Origin: Eubacterium sp. AF22-8LB
Lineage (GTDB): Bacteria; Bacillota_I; Bacilli_A; Erysipelotrichales; Erysipelotrichaceae
Assembly: GCF_003458715.1 (NCBI RefSeq)
Contig: NZ_QRVI01000044.1
Location: 1 to 7,690, forward strand
Direction of reading: 5' to 3'
Length of the DNA stretch: 7,690 nt
Positions 1 through 4,504 of the stretch are shown here, piece after piece (position 1 is the stretch's first letter; each line of letters starts with the position of its first letter). A program made the translations under genes and the position numbers. Under the pieces are notes generated by a model. It made no database searches. It was given only the letters and a program-made list of their open reading frames with translations, and was not told the DNA's origin.

Positions 1-22
1 CTCCTTTCTAGCCGTCTGCAAG
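1..22. repeat. Terminal direct repeat (circle overlap), copy 1
   Basis: Bases 1-22 are identical to 7669-7690, beginning CTCCTTTCTAGCC and ending CTGCAAG. The relaxase ribosome binding site lies in this repeat, and its promoter lies at 93-121, which makes sense only if the ends are joined. The simplest reading is an assembly overlap of a circular molecule of 7668 bp. Confidence 0.85.
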
Positions 23-80
23 ACCGCAAACCCTTACGGCGATAGCCTTAAGGTTGAGTTTGCGCTCTCAATCGGCGAGG
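11..80 (+). other. oriT: Putative origin of transfer (oriT)
   Basis: An imperfect inverted repeat has arms at 29-40 (AACCCTTACGGC) and 45-55 (GCCTTAAGGTT), with a GATA loop, one bulge and one mismatch. It is followed three bases later by TTTGCGCTCT (59-68). MobQ-type oriTs such as RSF1010 have the same layout: an inverted repeat, then a nick sequence of the TGCGCCCT type. On the circle this region lies directly upstream of the MobA/MobL-type relaxase gene, the usual oriT position, and would be read through by its promoter. A degenerate second copy lies at 4331-4410. The nick position is inferred by resemblance only. Confidence 0.65.
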
Positions 81-92
81 CCTTATATTCTT

Positions 93-121
93 ATTGTAGC
101 ACATGTTTTACTGGTAAAAAA
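93..121 (-). promoter_or_regulatory. Candidate promoter of the relaxase operon
   Basis: On the minus strand TACAAT (98 to 93) is preceded by TGC, giving an extended -10. A weak T-rich -35 lies at 121-116 with a 17-bp spacer. A transcript starting near 86 would run through the oriT-like region and, across the circle junction, into the relaxase gene at 7660. The position inside the transfer origin would allow relaxase autoregulation, which is inferred. Confidence 0.5.
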
Positions 122-147
122 ATCTATATTTTCTTGTCTCTCGGTCT

Positions 148-176
148 TTGACAAAAATGAACTTCAATTATATAAT
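148..176 (+). promoter_or_regulatory. Consensus sigma-A promoter of the relBE pair
   Basis: TTGACA (148-153) and TATAAT (171-176) are separated by exactly 17 bp, a full match to the vegetative promoter consensus. The predicted start near 183 lies inside the palindrome at 177-194 and leaves a leader of about 28 nt before the relB-like start. Confidence 0.85.
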
Positions 177-194
177 TGTATTACAAGTAATACA
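177..194. promoter_or_regulatory. Palindromic operator for relBE autoregulation
   Basis: TGTATTAC-AA-GTAATACA is a perfect 8+2+8 palindrome directly after the -10 box, covering the likely transcription start. RelB-type antitoxins bind palindromes at their own promoters, and the RelE-RelB complex tunes this. The role here follows from position and symmetry. Confidence 0.65.
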
Positions 195-210
195 TAAAGG
201 AGGCTTTATT

Positions 211-435
211 ATGACTACAATTTCTTTAAGAGTTAATGACGATGAATCTAAATTAATTCATGACTATGTTTCTGTTAATCAGTTAAATATGAGCCAGTTT
301 ATTCGTGATGCTGTTCTGGATAAAATTGAGAATGATCTTGATCTTGATGAAGATCGTATCTTATATGCGTTTGAAAAAGCTAAACAAGAAAAAACATATG
401 ATCATACTGAAGTTTGGAAAATGCTTGGTGTCTAA
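211..435 (+). CDS. relB: RelB-family antitoxin (type II TA)
   Basis: This 74-residue protein would neutralise the RelE-like toxin encoded next and repress the operon. Residues 1-8 (MTTISLRV) form the short strand of a ribbon-helix-helix fold, and about 10-42 the two helices, including the typical NMSQFIRDAV segment. The acidic and then mixed-charge tail (about 43-74, with DLDLDEDR) would wrap the toxin. The start at 211 is chosen because AGGAGG lies seven bases upstream; the reading frame extends back to 148 but has no ribosome binding site there. The stop codon abuts the toxin start, so translation is coupled. The RelB/DinJ-like assignment is confident, the exact subfamily is not. Confidence 0.85.
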   Translation: MTTISLRVNDDESKLIHDYVSVNQLNMSQFIRDAVLDKIENDLDLDEDRILYAFEKAKQEKTYDHTEVWKMLGV

Positions 436-702
436 ATGTATAAAGTAGAATTTACTGAATCTGCAGTTAAACAGTTAAAAAAATTAGATAAGCAAACTGT
501 TCGTGTTATAAAAAACTGGGTTATCAAAAATCTAGTCAATACTCCTGATCCTAGACTGCATGGAAAAGCTTTGAAAGGGAATCTAAAAGGTATTTGGAGA
601 TACAGGGTAGGAGATTATAGATTATTTGCATCAATTGAAGAAGAGATAATAACTATCAGCATTTTTGAAATCGGTCATAGAAGGGATATTTATAAAAAAT
701 AG
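436..702 (+). CDS. relE: RelE/ParE-family toxin (type II TA)
   Basis: This 88-residue protein is of typical RelE length. The family members are mRNA interferases acting on translating ribosomes, or gyrase poisons in the ParE branch. The C-terminal half carries the hallmark pattern: GIWRYRVGDYR at 52-62 and IGHRRDIY at 79-86. R62, R83 and Y86 sit where RelE has its catalytic basic and tyrosine residues, and the lysines in KALKGNLKG (44-52) match the basic patch before the core strand. These features favour RelE over ParE chemistry, by inference. The ATG follows the antitoxin stop codon with no gap, and no separate ribosome binding site is obvious, so synthesis probably depends on antitoxin translation. 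A terminator overlaps the stop. Confidence 0.88.
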   Translation: MYKVEFTESAVKQLKKLDKQTVRVIKNWVIKNLVNTPDPRLHGKALKGNLKGIWRYRVGDYRLFASIEEEIITISIFEIGHRRDIYKK

Positions 703-735
703 GTTGTAATGAAATTTGTTACAACCTATTTTTTT
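694..735. terminator. Bidirectional terminator between relE and rep
   Basis: AATAGGTTGTAA (698-709) pairs perfectly with TTACAACCTATT (719-730), with a 9-nt loop. Five further T residues follow on the plus strand and an A-run precedes it, so it also works on the minus strand. The hairpin contains the stop codons of both converging genes. Confidence 0.85.
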
Positions 736-2075
736 ATATTCCACCACTTATATACAGTTGGTTTGGTTAAACCTGTATCACGAATACAGTCCGCTTTTTT
801 TCCTTCTGGATGTTCTAATCTCCACTTTTGAACTATATCTTTTTTAGGTTTTCTACCATTTCCAATTTTATTCCATGTTTTGTTTTGATTAATTTCATCT
901 CGAATAAGATTCATCATTTTAACGTGATCTTTTTGTTTTCGTCCATTTCGTTTATTTCTTTCGATTCGAATATTCGTTAATTTCTCAATATCTTTTAACG
1001 GAAAAGTATTGTACCGTTCATCATAACACTCTAAAGCCGATTTAATATCTTCCTCGGTAAATGGTTCTTCTTCGTTTAAACCGTTTAAAAAAGGAATCAA
1101 ATCTATTGCATCCTGCTTTATCTCATCTTTAGATAAACCGCATTTTATACCATAAATCACCAAAGTCATAATACAAAAATATCTGTGGCCATAGCTGGCT
1201 CCATTTTCTTCTTTTTTTATTTGTTGGATCCACCAGTCGTATAGATCACGTTTTACTGTCCAATAGCTTCTTATACCCTTTACAACCTTATTTTCGTACC
1301 ATTCCGGATACTTTTCTTTTGCCTGATCCAGTGTTAATTTACTTTCCTTGAATAATTTTTTTTCATCAATCTCAATTTTAGTTGGAACAAAACGATTCAA
1401 ATACTCTATATTAACTGGATGCTGGTTTATTCTATACACTTCAACTCTATCCAGTGGAGCATTCTTTTTACATTTGCCACCCAATATTCTAAAAGGCTGA
1501 TTGATTCCTTGTTTTTGTACTTTTTCATCAACAGAAGTGTTTTTGTTCCACATTTTTTCGGTTAAAGAGTATTTGAATTCTTTTAATTGAAGCTTCAAAT
1601 TAGGGAACAATGGTACTGGTTCTTCAAAAACATAATATAAATGTATCCCATGACCACTTAATGCCACGTAATTGGGTAATGGATAATAATCAAATTCCTT
1701 ATTAAATGCAGCATAAAAGAAATTATTCAAACTCTTATCTGTAACACCATCAATATCAAATATCATTGCACACATTTTAGAAGCTCTATCCGATGTATAT
1801 TTTGCCCCAAAATAAGTTAAACCATTCATTACACAAAAATCTGCATTCACAAGCTCATTTCGATAGATTTCTTCAAACTTATCTTCAAACATAATTCTGA
1901 AATGGCCATGATCTTCATTCTCATTCTTATAATAGGCAATTGGATTTGCTTTGAAACTTCCACTATCTTCATACTCCTTCTGAATGAATCCTTCTCCAAT
2001 TCTAAAAATATCTTTATATACATCCAGTGGATCCATCTTCTCTCCACCATACCTCTTAATAACATCACTTAACAT
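726..2075 (-). CDS. Plasmid replication protein, primase-polymerase (AEP) type with C-terminal HTH
   Basis: This 449-residue protein probably initiates replication. The N-terminal half shows the archaeo-eukaryotic primase motifs in order: the metal-binding DxD pair in MIFDIDG (D107, D109), the SGHGIHLYYVF stretch with S140 and H145, and an acidic D183 followed by QPFRILGG (193-200). Residues about 290-350 resemble a PriCT helical module. The tail (about 405-447, with KKADCIRDTGLTKPTVYKWW) is a helix-turn-helix likely to bind the origin. The start at 2075 is chosen for GAGGTG nine bases upstream; upstream in-frame TTG codons lack a ribosome binding site. The gene diverges from the 58-aa and RHH genes across the origin candidate. 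No nuclease-type rolling-circle Rep motif was seen. Confidence 0.8.
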   Translation of the reverse strand: MLSDVIKRYGGEKMDPLDVYKDIFRIGEGFIQKEYEDSGSFKANPIAYYKNENEDHGHFRIMFEDKFEEIYRNELVNADFCVMNGLTYFGAKYTSDRASKMCAMIFDIDGVTDKSLNNFFYAAFNKEFDYYPLPNYVALSGHGIHLYYVFEEPVPLFPNLKLQLKEFKYSLTEKMWNKNTSVDEKVQKQGINQPFRILGGKCKKNAPLDRVEVYRINQHPVNIEYLNRFVPTKIEIDEKKLFKESKLTLDQAKEKYPEWYENKVVKGIRSYWTVKRDLYDWWIQQIKKEENGASYGHRYFCIMTLVIYGIKCGLSKDEIKQDAIDLIPFLNGLNEEEPFTEEDIKSALECYDERYNTFPLKDIEKLTNIRIERNKRNGRKQKDHVKMMNLIRDEINQNKTWNKIGNGRKPKKDIVQKWRLEHPEGKKADCIRDTGLTKPTVYKWWNIKK

Positions 2076-2140
2076 AGTTCTAAACACCTCTCTAAAACAA
2101 ACATAAAAGAACAAAAAAGAATCAAAGGCCAAGAGCCCCC

Positions 2141-2241
2141 CCCTCTAGGTCACGTTATATTATCAATGAATTTTTTTTACCTTTTTCACTAAAAATATAA
2201 CACCGATTTTTGTCGGTGTCCAATCATAATTTTACTCTAGC
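2141..2241 (+). repeat. Module-boundary repeat, copy A
   Basis: The core CTCTAGG-N-CACGTTATATTATCAAT (about 2143-2167) is followed by an ACC-TTTTTCAC-like stretch and then TTTACTCTAGC (2231-2241). It matches copy B (4218-4287) in the same orientation and an inverted, partly eroded copy C near 5246-5286. The minus-strand core (TTGATAATATAACGTG then CCTAGAGG) is weakly reminiscent of a Xer/dif-type site, but function is unknown. Confidence 0.6.
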
Positions 2242-2265
2242 TGCGCACAGAGAAATATATAATAT

Positions 2266-2300
2266 TTATAATTGAATTATAATTATATTTTAATTATATT
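2266..2300 (+). promoter_or_regulatory. Promoter and paired palindromes upstream of the 58-aa and RHH genes
   Basis: TTGAAT (2272-2277) and TATATT (2295-2300) are spaced 17 bp. They are overlaid by two perfect inverted repeats: TTATAATT-G-AATTATAA (2266-2282) and TATAATTA-N5-TAATTATA (2278-2298). Such palindromes in a promoter upstream of a ribbon-helix-helix gene suggest autorepression, as for CopG. They might also be an AT-rich unwinding element. Confidence 0.5.
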
Positions 2301-2323
2301 ATATGTATAAAGAGGTGTTGTTC

Positions 2324-2500
2324 ATGAAACTTAAAGACTTATTATTAGTTGCAGATTGCAACTATCATGTATTTTTTAAAACAGATATATCTAATATTTC
2401 TGGACTTCCTTACGAAGAAATCAAAAAAGAACAGTTAAAAAACTATTTAGATATGACTGTATTACGTGTTGATCAAGACTGGAACATAACTATTGGATAG
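2324..2500 (+). CDS. Small hypothetical protein (58 aa)
   Basis: No family was recognised. The start at 2324 is set by GAGGTG six bases upstream; an upstream in-frame ATG at 2303 has no ribosome binding site. The protein begins MKLKDLLLVADCNYHVFF and ends with a strand-like LRVDQDWNITIG segment, so a small soluble alpha/beta fold without signal peptide or membrane span is likely. It is the first gene of a two-gene unit with the ribbon-helix-helix gene, whose ATG lies 10 nt after this stop and whose ribosome binding site overlaps it (TAGGAG). The shared promoter next to the replication gene suggests a role in copy control or maintenance, by context only. Confidence 0.65.
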   Translation: MKLKDLLLVADCNYHVFFKTDISNISGLPYEEIKKEQLKNYLDMTVLRVDQDWNITIG

Positions 2501-2510
2501 GAGAACGAAC

Positions 2511-2717
2511 ATGACAGATATTAGAATTGATAGACCAGAAGAAACTAAAACACAGACTAAGAAATACTATAAATCTAAATACTGTTTCAGTTTACATCTT
2601 CCAAAAGAGTTGGAAGAAAAAGTGAAGGATGCTGCTGAATCTGAAGCACGTAACGTTACATCCTATATTACAAGTCTTATCTTAAAAGACTTGAAAGAAA
2701 AGAAATTGGTAAAGTAA
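2511..2717 (+). CDS. Ribbon-helix-helix DNA-binding protein (CopG/Arc-like)
   Basis: This 68-residue protein has a lysine-rich N-terminal arm (residues 12-23) and a strand at about 24-30 (YCFSLHL). Helix 1 is at about 32-46 and helix 2 at about 50-64 (TSYITSLILKDL). This is the layout of small RHH repressors such as CopG, which bind as dimers with the strand pair in the major groove. The start at 2511 has AGGAG seven bases upstream. Its position divergent from rep, with palindromes at the shared promoter, suggests a copy-number repressor, autorepressor or both. A mobilisation accessory role is possible but less likely, since the mob genes are elsewhere. A bidirectional terminator overlaps its stop. 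Confidence 0.75.
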   Translation: MTDIRIDRPEETKTQTKKYYKSKYCFSLHLPKELEEKVKDAAESEARNVTSYITSLILKDLKEKKLVK

Positions 2718-2749
2718 AAAAAGTAGTTGAAATTAAACTACTTTTTTTT
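2717..2749. terminator. Bidirectional terminator between the RHH gene and the 123-aa gene
   Basis: AAAAAAGTAGTT (2717-2728) pairs with AACTACTTTTTT (2736-2747) around a 7-nt loop. There is a T8 tract on the plus strand and an A7 tract on the other side. The stops of both converging genes lie in it. Confidence 0.85.
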
Positions 2750-3104
2750 GCTCGATTATTGTATTAAATTTTTTTAGAACTTTTTTTGCAATTTTTTCAT
2801 CGTTTAAATATAAACTAGAATTAAATAAAACAGGTGTGTTTGATATATATATTGCTAATATTTCATCTGTTTTTGTGATTATTTTAATACCTACATATAT
2901 TTTCGGTTCCATAGCCGTGAAAAATGATGCTCCACCTATATATTGATGAAGAAATGGTTTAGTTTTACCTTTAAAATCAGCTTGTTCATAAGCAATTTTT
3001 ATGTTCTTTATATCATTGATTTTAAAAGTTCCTAAAGTCCCTTGTTTTATTTGAAATAAATCTAAATCATCGTTTATTTCGACACAATCAAATTTATAAA
3101 TCAT
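2733..3104 (-). CDS. Cytoplasmic protein, possible immunity partner of the adjacent secreted protein (123 aa)
   Basis: There is no signal peptide or membrane span. The predicted strand-rich core (about 25-95, with IYVGIKIITKTDEILAIYI at 69-87) and a C-terminal helix (about 102-119) look like a small PH-like or beta-sandwich intracellular domain. I have a loose memory of similar small proteins in Bacillota, but cannot name a family. Its ATG overlaps the stop of the secreted-protein gene (ATGA), with GGGGGT five bases upstream, so the two are translationally coupled. That tight pairing with an exported protein suggests immunity or a dedicated binding partner, which is inferred. A bidirectional terminator ends the unit. 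Confidence 0.7.
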   Translation of the reverse strand: MIYKFDCVEINDDLDLFQIKQGTLGTFKINDIKNIKIAYEQADFKGKTKPFLHQYIGGASFFTAMEPKIYVGIKIITKTDEILAIYISNTPVLFNSSLYLNDEKIAKKVLKKFNTIIEQKKVV

Positions 3105-3712
3105 TTAAACCCCCAAGAACCTGATCCAGTTAATGTTTCACGGTATGGTTCATAGTAAGTAATATATCCCTTTGCATGAGCACGACCACCTGATGCACTT
3201 GCTGATACCCATGCATTGCTATGTGAAGAAATTAATGGACAATTTGTATATAATACAGTAGCATCCTTAACACTTGTAATATTCAAAGTTGATGTATTGA
3301 AATATACATACATGCCTACATTTATGGTTGTGTTATACCAGCTTACAGAATAGTGCCCACCAGAAGATCCCTTCAATACAATCCCGTTAATATTAATGTA
3401 TTGATATGCAGTAGTACCAGCACGTGTAGTAAGTTCACTATTTGTTTTAGTGTCCCATCTAGAGTCATATAGAACTTCAACATAAGGCTCACCCATAGGT
3501 GCAGTGTCTAAAATTTTACCATTTTGATCTACATAATAAGGTGTGTTTCTTTGACTAGCTAAAACAGAATATCCTTCTTCCATTGTAATATCGGTTGTAT
3601 TTGAAGAAAGAGTGTTTTCTTGTGCATATATATTTAGATTCATTCCACTAAGCAATAAAATAAATGATAATAGTCCACAGAAAAATAACTTAATATTAGA
3701 TTTTATTTTCAT
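3101..3712 (-). CDS. Secreted protein of unknown function, bacteriocin-like candidate (203 aa)
   Basis: Residues 1-30 form a clear Sec signal peptide: basic MKIK start, hydrophobic FFCGLLSFILLL core and an IYA/QE cleavage site after residue 30. An extended, polar region follows (31-95). The C-terminal half (about 100-203) is rich in Thr, Ser, Tyr and Gly with alternating hydrophobics, suggesting beta strands, and ends YYEPYRETLTGSGSWGFK. It has no LPxTG anchor and only one cysteine in the mature part, C158. AAGGAGGT lies six to seven bases before the ATG. The gene is coupled to the 123-aa gene. Small secreted beta-rich proteins with a cytoplasmic partner gene are often bacteriocins (compare the lactococcin 972 layout), but no homology is claimed. 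Confidence 0.72.
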   Translation of the reverse strand: MKIKSNIKLFFCGLLSFILLLSGMNLNIYAQENTLSSNTTDITMEEGYSVLASQRNTPYYVDQNGKILDTAPMGEPYVEVLYDSRWDTKTNSELTTRAGTTAYQYININGIVLKGSSGGHYSVSWYNTTINVGMYVYFNTSTLNITSVKDATVLYTNCPLISSHSNAWVSASASGGRAHAKGYITYYEPYRETLTGSGSWGFK

Positions 3713-3803
3713 AGAATTACCTCCTTATATAATTTTCTTTTTTAAGTAAAAATCACTAAAATGTCCATTGGTATCAAAGCTCCTTTTTCATTCTTTATGT
3801 ATC

Positions 3804-3831
3804 TTTATATAGAAATTTTAACAAGTATAAA
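3804..3831 (-). promoter_or_regulatory. Weak candidate promoter for the secreted 203-aa operon
   Basis: On the minus strand TTTATA (3831-3826) and TATAAA (3809-3804) are spaced 16 bp, giving a leader of about 85 nt. A closer pair, TTTTAC with TATAAG, would place the start at the ribosome binding site and was discounted. The rest of 3713-3900 shows no gene. Confidence 0.3.
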
Positions 3832-3906
3832 TTTAAAAACATAGTCTATTAATGCTCTAAAATACATGATACAATTTAAAGGTAGTCAATAAGTACGTGT
3901 CCTCGT

Positions 3907-3924
3907 ACTTAGCGCATGCTAAGT
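3907..3924. repeat. Inverted repeat upstream of the antisense RNA 2 promoter
   Basis: ACTTAGC-GCAT-GCTAAGT is a perfect 7+4+7 inverted repeat ending 8 bp before the -35 box. The same ACTTAGC/GCTAAGT arms form the centre of the long hairpin before the antisense RNA 1 promoter (5359-5398), while the flanks differ. It could be a conserved operator or an eroded terminator. Confidence 0.55.
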
Positions 3925-3932
3925 CTCGGATG

Positions 3933-3960
3933 TTTACTTTTGAAAAGTTCATGATATAAT
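3933..3960 (+). promoter_or_regulatory. Promoter of antisense RNA 2
   Basis: TTTACT (3933-3938) and TATAAT (3955-3960) are spaced 16 bp, with TGA directly before the -10 (extended). The 28-bp block differs at one base from the promoter at 5396-5423. The two loci therefore share a promoter cassette in front of different RNAs. Confidence 0.75.
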
Positions 3961-3966
3961 TCAAGT

Positions 3967-4025
3967 AGGTAAATTTGGTGGCAACACTAAAAGAAAAGAG
4001 AGGATTGCAGTCCTCTCTTTTTATT
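3967..4025 (+). ncRNA. Putative antisense RNA (antitoxin) of type I TA locus 2
   Basis: The predicted transcript of about 58 nt runs from A3967 to the T-rich end of the terminator at 3994-4027. Its first 12 nt, AGGTAAATTTGG, recur at 4128-4139 on the same strand, so they are antisense to the bases 3-14 nt upstream of the 23-aa peptide start on the converging transcript. Fst/par antitoxin RNAs act through such direct repeats at the toxin translation start and a shared bidirectional terminator. There is no ORF inside. The role rests on architecture alone. Confidence 0.55.
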
Positions 4026-4027
4026 TT
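3994..4027. terminator. Bidirectional terminator shared by antisense RNA 2 and the peptide 2 mRNA
   Basis: AAAAGAGAGGA (3994-4004) pairs perfectly with TCCTCTCTTTT (4011-4021) around TTGCAG. TTATTTT follows on the plus strand, and on the minus strand the stem ends in TTTTCTTTT. Both transcripts would therefore be complementary over the terminator stem, as in pAD1 par. Confidence 0.8.
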
Positions 4028-4041
4028 GTACTGTGCTACCG

Positions 4042-4069
4042 AGGACTATGTAACTAGTCCTTTTTCTTT
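4042..4069 (+). terminator. Second plus-strand hairpin terminator in locus 2
   Basis: AGGACTA (4042-4048) pairs with TAGTCCT (4055-4061) around a 6-nt loop, followed by TTTTCTTT on the plus strand only. It would catch read-through of antisense RNA 2 before it enters the peptide gene. The minus-strand peptide stop codon (4054-4056) lies in it. Confidence 0.6.
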
Positions 4070-4125
4070 ATCTCTACAACAATCAAGTAAATCAACAAAA
4101 GTTGAATGATTGTATCTAAATTCAT
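4054..4125 (-). CDS. Putative type I toxin peptide 2 (23 aa, hydrophobic)
   Basis: The peptide starts MNLDT, has an uninterrupted hydrophobic stretch at residues 6-17 (IIQLLLIYLIVV) and ends EIKKKD. This short membrane span with a charged C-terminus is the profile of Fst-like membrane toxins. The antisense RNA repeat ends two bases before this ATG, which supports it as the regulated start. There is no Shine-Dalgarno sequence directly upstream, however. The good site GGAGGT (4183-4178) instead serves an ATG at 4171 in another frame, a 41-codon frame that ends at 4046 and fully overlaps this gene. Either the longer frame is the product, or its translation exposes this start. Confidence is therefore moderate. 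Confidence 0.45.
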   Translation of the reverse strand: MNLDTIIQLLLIYLIVVEIKKKD

Positions 4126-4177
4126 ATAGGTAAATTTGGCAGCACAAGTACATGGACGTATCTAAAAACATACAAAT

Positions 4178-4199
4178 ACCTCCAATAAAAATTATAGCA
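4178..4199 (-). promoter_or_regulatory. Extended -10 promoter and ribosome binding site of peptide 2 mRNA
   Basis: On the minus strand TGC-TATAAT (4199 to 4191) forms an extended -10; no good -35 is seen. Transcription would start near 4185, so the leader before GGAGGT (4183-4178) is nearly absent. That puts the ATG at 4171 within about 15 nt of the 5' end. Confidence 0.6.
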
Positions 4200-4217
4200 T
4201 AATCTGATATCTGAAAG

Positions 4218-4287
4218 CCCTCTAGGACACGTTATATTATCAATAGTTTTTTGACCCTATTTCACCAAAAAATTATTTTACTCTAGC
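4218..4287 (+). repeat. Module-boundary repeat, copy B
   Basis: The block shares CCTCTAGG-N-CACGTTATATTATCAAT with copy A, then TTGACCCTATTTCACC and finally TTTACTCTAGC (4277-4287). The C-tract that is eight long in copy A is three long here. Its inner part (ATAGTTTTTTGACCCTATTT, 4244-4263) also matches the complement of copy C (5250-5269) closely. Confidence 0.6.
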
Positions 4288-4330
4288 AAACAAGTGCAAT
4301 GTATTTGCTTTATAGTGCCAGACATACTTA

Positions 4331-4410
4331 CTCCTTACTAGCCGTCGACAGCCTGACAACAGAACCCTTAAAGCAATTACCTTAGTGTTGAGTTTCCGCT
4401 CTTTCTCATA
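4331..4410 (+). repeat. Degenerate second copy of the oriT-like region
   Basis: The segment begins CTCCTTACTAGCCGTC (first copy CTCCTTTCTAGCCGTC). It keeps AACCCTTA, a CCTTAG-like right arm and GTTGAGTTTCCGCTCT (first copy GTTGAGTTTGCGCTCT), in the same order and spacing. The hairpin arms are eroded and the GCGC core is changed to CCGC. On the minus strand it even retains AAGGAG followed by ATG (4325), but that frame ends after 15 codons, as if a relaxase gene start had been lost. It is either a relic of a second mobilisation region or an oriT mimic. Confidence 0.6.
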
Positions 4411-4428
4411 TAAAATTATCATAAATCA

Positions 4429-4457
4429 TTGTGTTAGCGCTTTCATTTTGCTATAAT
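4429..4457 (+). promoter_or_regulatory. Promoter of the 176-aa operon with an internal CcpA (cre) box
   Basis: TTGTGT (4429-4434) and TATAAT (4452-4457) are spaced 17 bp, with TGC before the -10. TGTTAGCGCTTTCA (4432-4445) matches the Gram-positive cre consensus TGWAARCGYTWNCW at all but one position and lies between the two boxes. CcpA bound there would block RNA polymerase, so catabolite repression of the operon is predicted. Confidence 0.65.
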
Positions 4458-4473
4458 TTTTTTTAAAGGAGTA

Positions 4474-4493
4474 GAATGAATTAGTATTCATTC
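4474..4493 (+). promoter_or_regulatory. Hairpin between ribosome binding site and start of the 176-aa gene
   Basis: GAATGAAT-TAGT-ATTCATTC is a perfect 8+4+8 inverted repeat. It sits between AAAGGAG (4465-4471) and the ATG at 4505, which are otherwise 33 nt apart, too far for normal initiation. Folding would shorten the gap to about 13 nt. The ATG nearest the site (4476) opens only a two-codon frame, ATG AAT TAG. Confidence 0.5.
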
Positions 4494-4504
4494 ACGTATT
4501 ATGT

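Larger units (their letters stand above)
2076..2323. other. Rep-proximal intergenic region, candidate replication origin
   Basis: This 248-bp stretch between the divergent rep and 58-aa/RHH genes has no convincing gene. It holds an eight-cytosine run (2136-2143), repeat copy A, a 7-bp hairpin with arms ACACCGA (2200-2206) and TCGGTGT (2213-2219), and an extremely AT-rich palindromic segment (2253-2304). A DNA-binding Rep, structured DNA and an easily melted AT tract make it the best origin candidate. No clear rep promoter was found. Confidence 0.4.

Noticed and set aside
1..147. Possible tRNA or structured RNA at the left end
   Set aside because: The foldable part is a short imperfect hairpin followed by a nick-like sequence, which fits oriT. 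No cloverleaf or anticodon arm is present.
148..210. Upstream extension of the RelB frame from 148
   Set aside because: It would start within the -35 box of its own promoter. The ATG at 211 has an ideal ribosome binding site.
1847..2068. 73-codon minus-strand frame inside the replication gene
   Set aside because: It overlaps the N-terminal part of the primase-type Rep in another frame, with no ribosome binding site and no coherent protein features.
2076..2132. N-terminal extension of Rep by 19 residues
   Set aside because: It requires a TTG start without ribosome binding site. The ATG at 2075 has GAGGTG at an acceptable distance.
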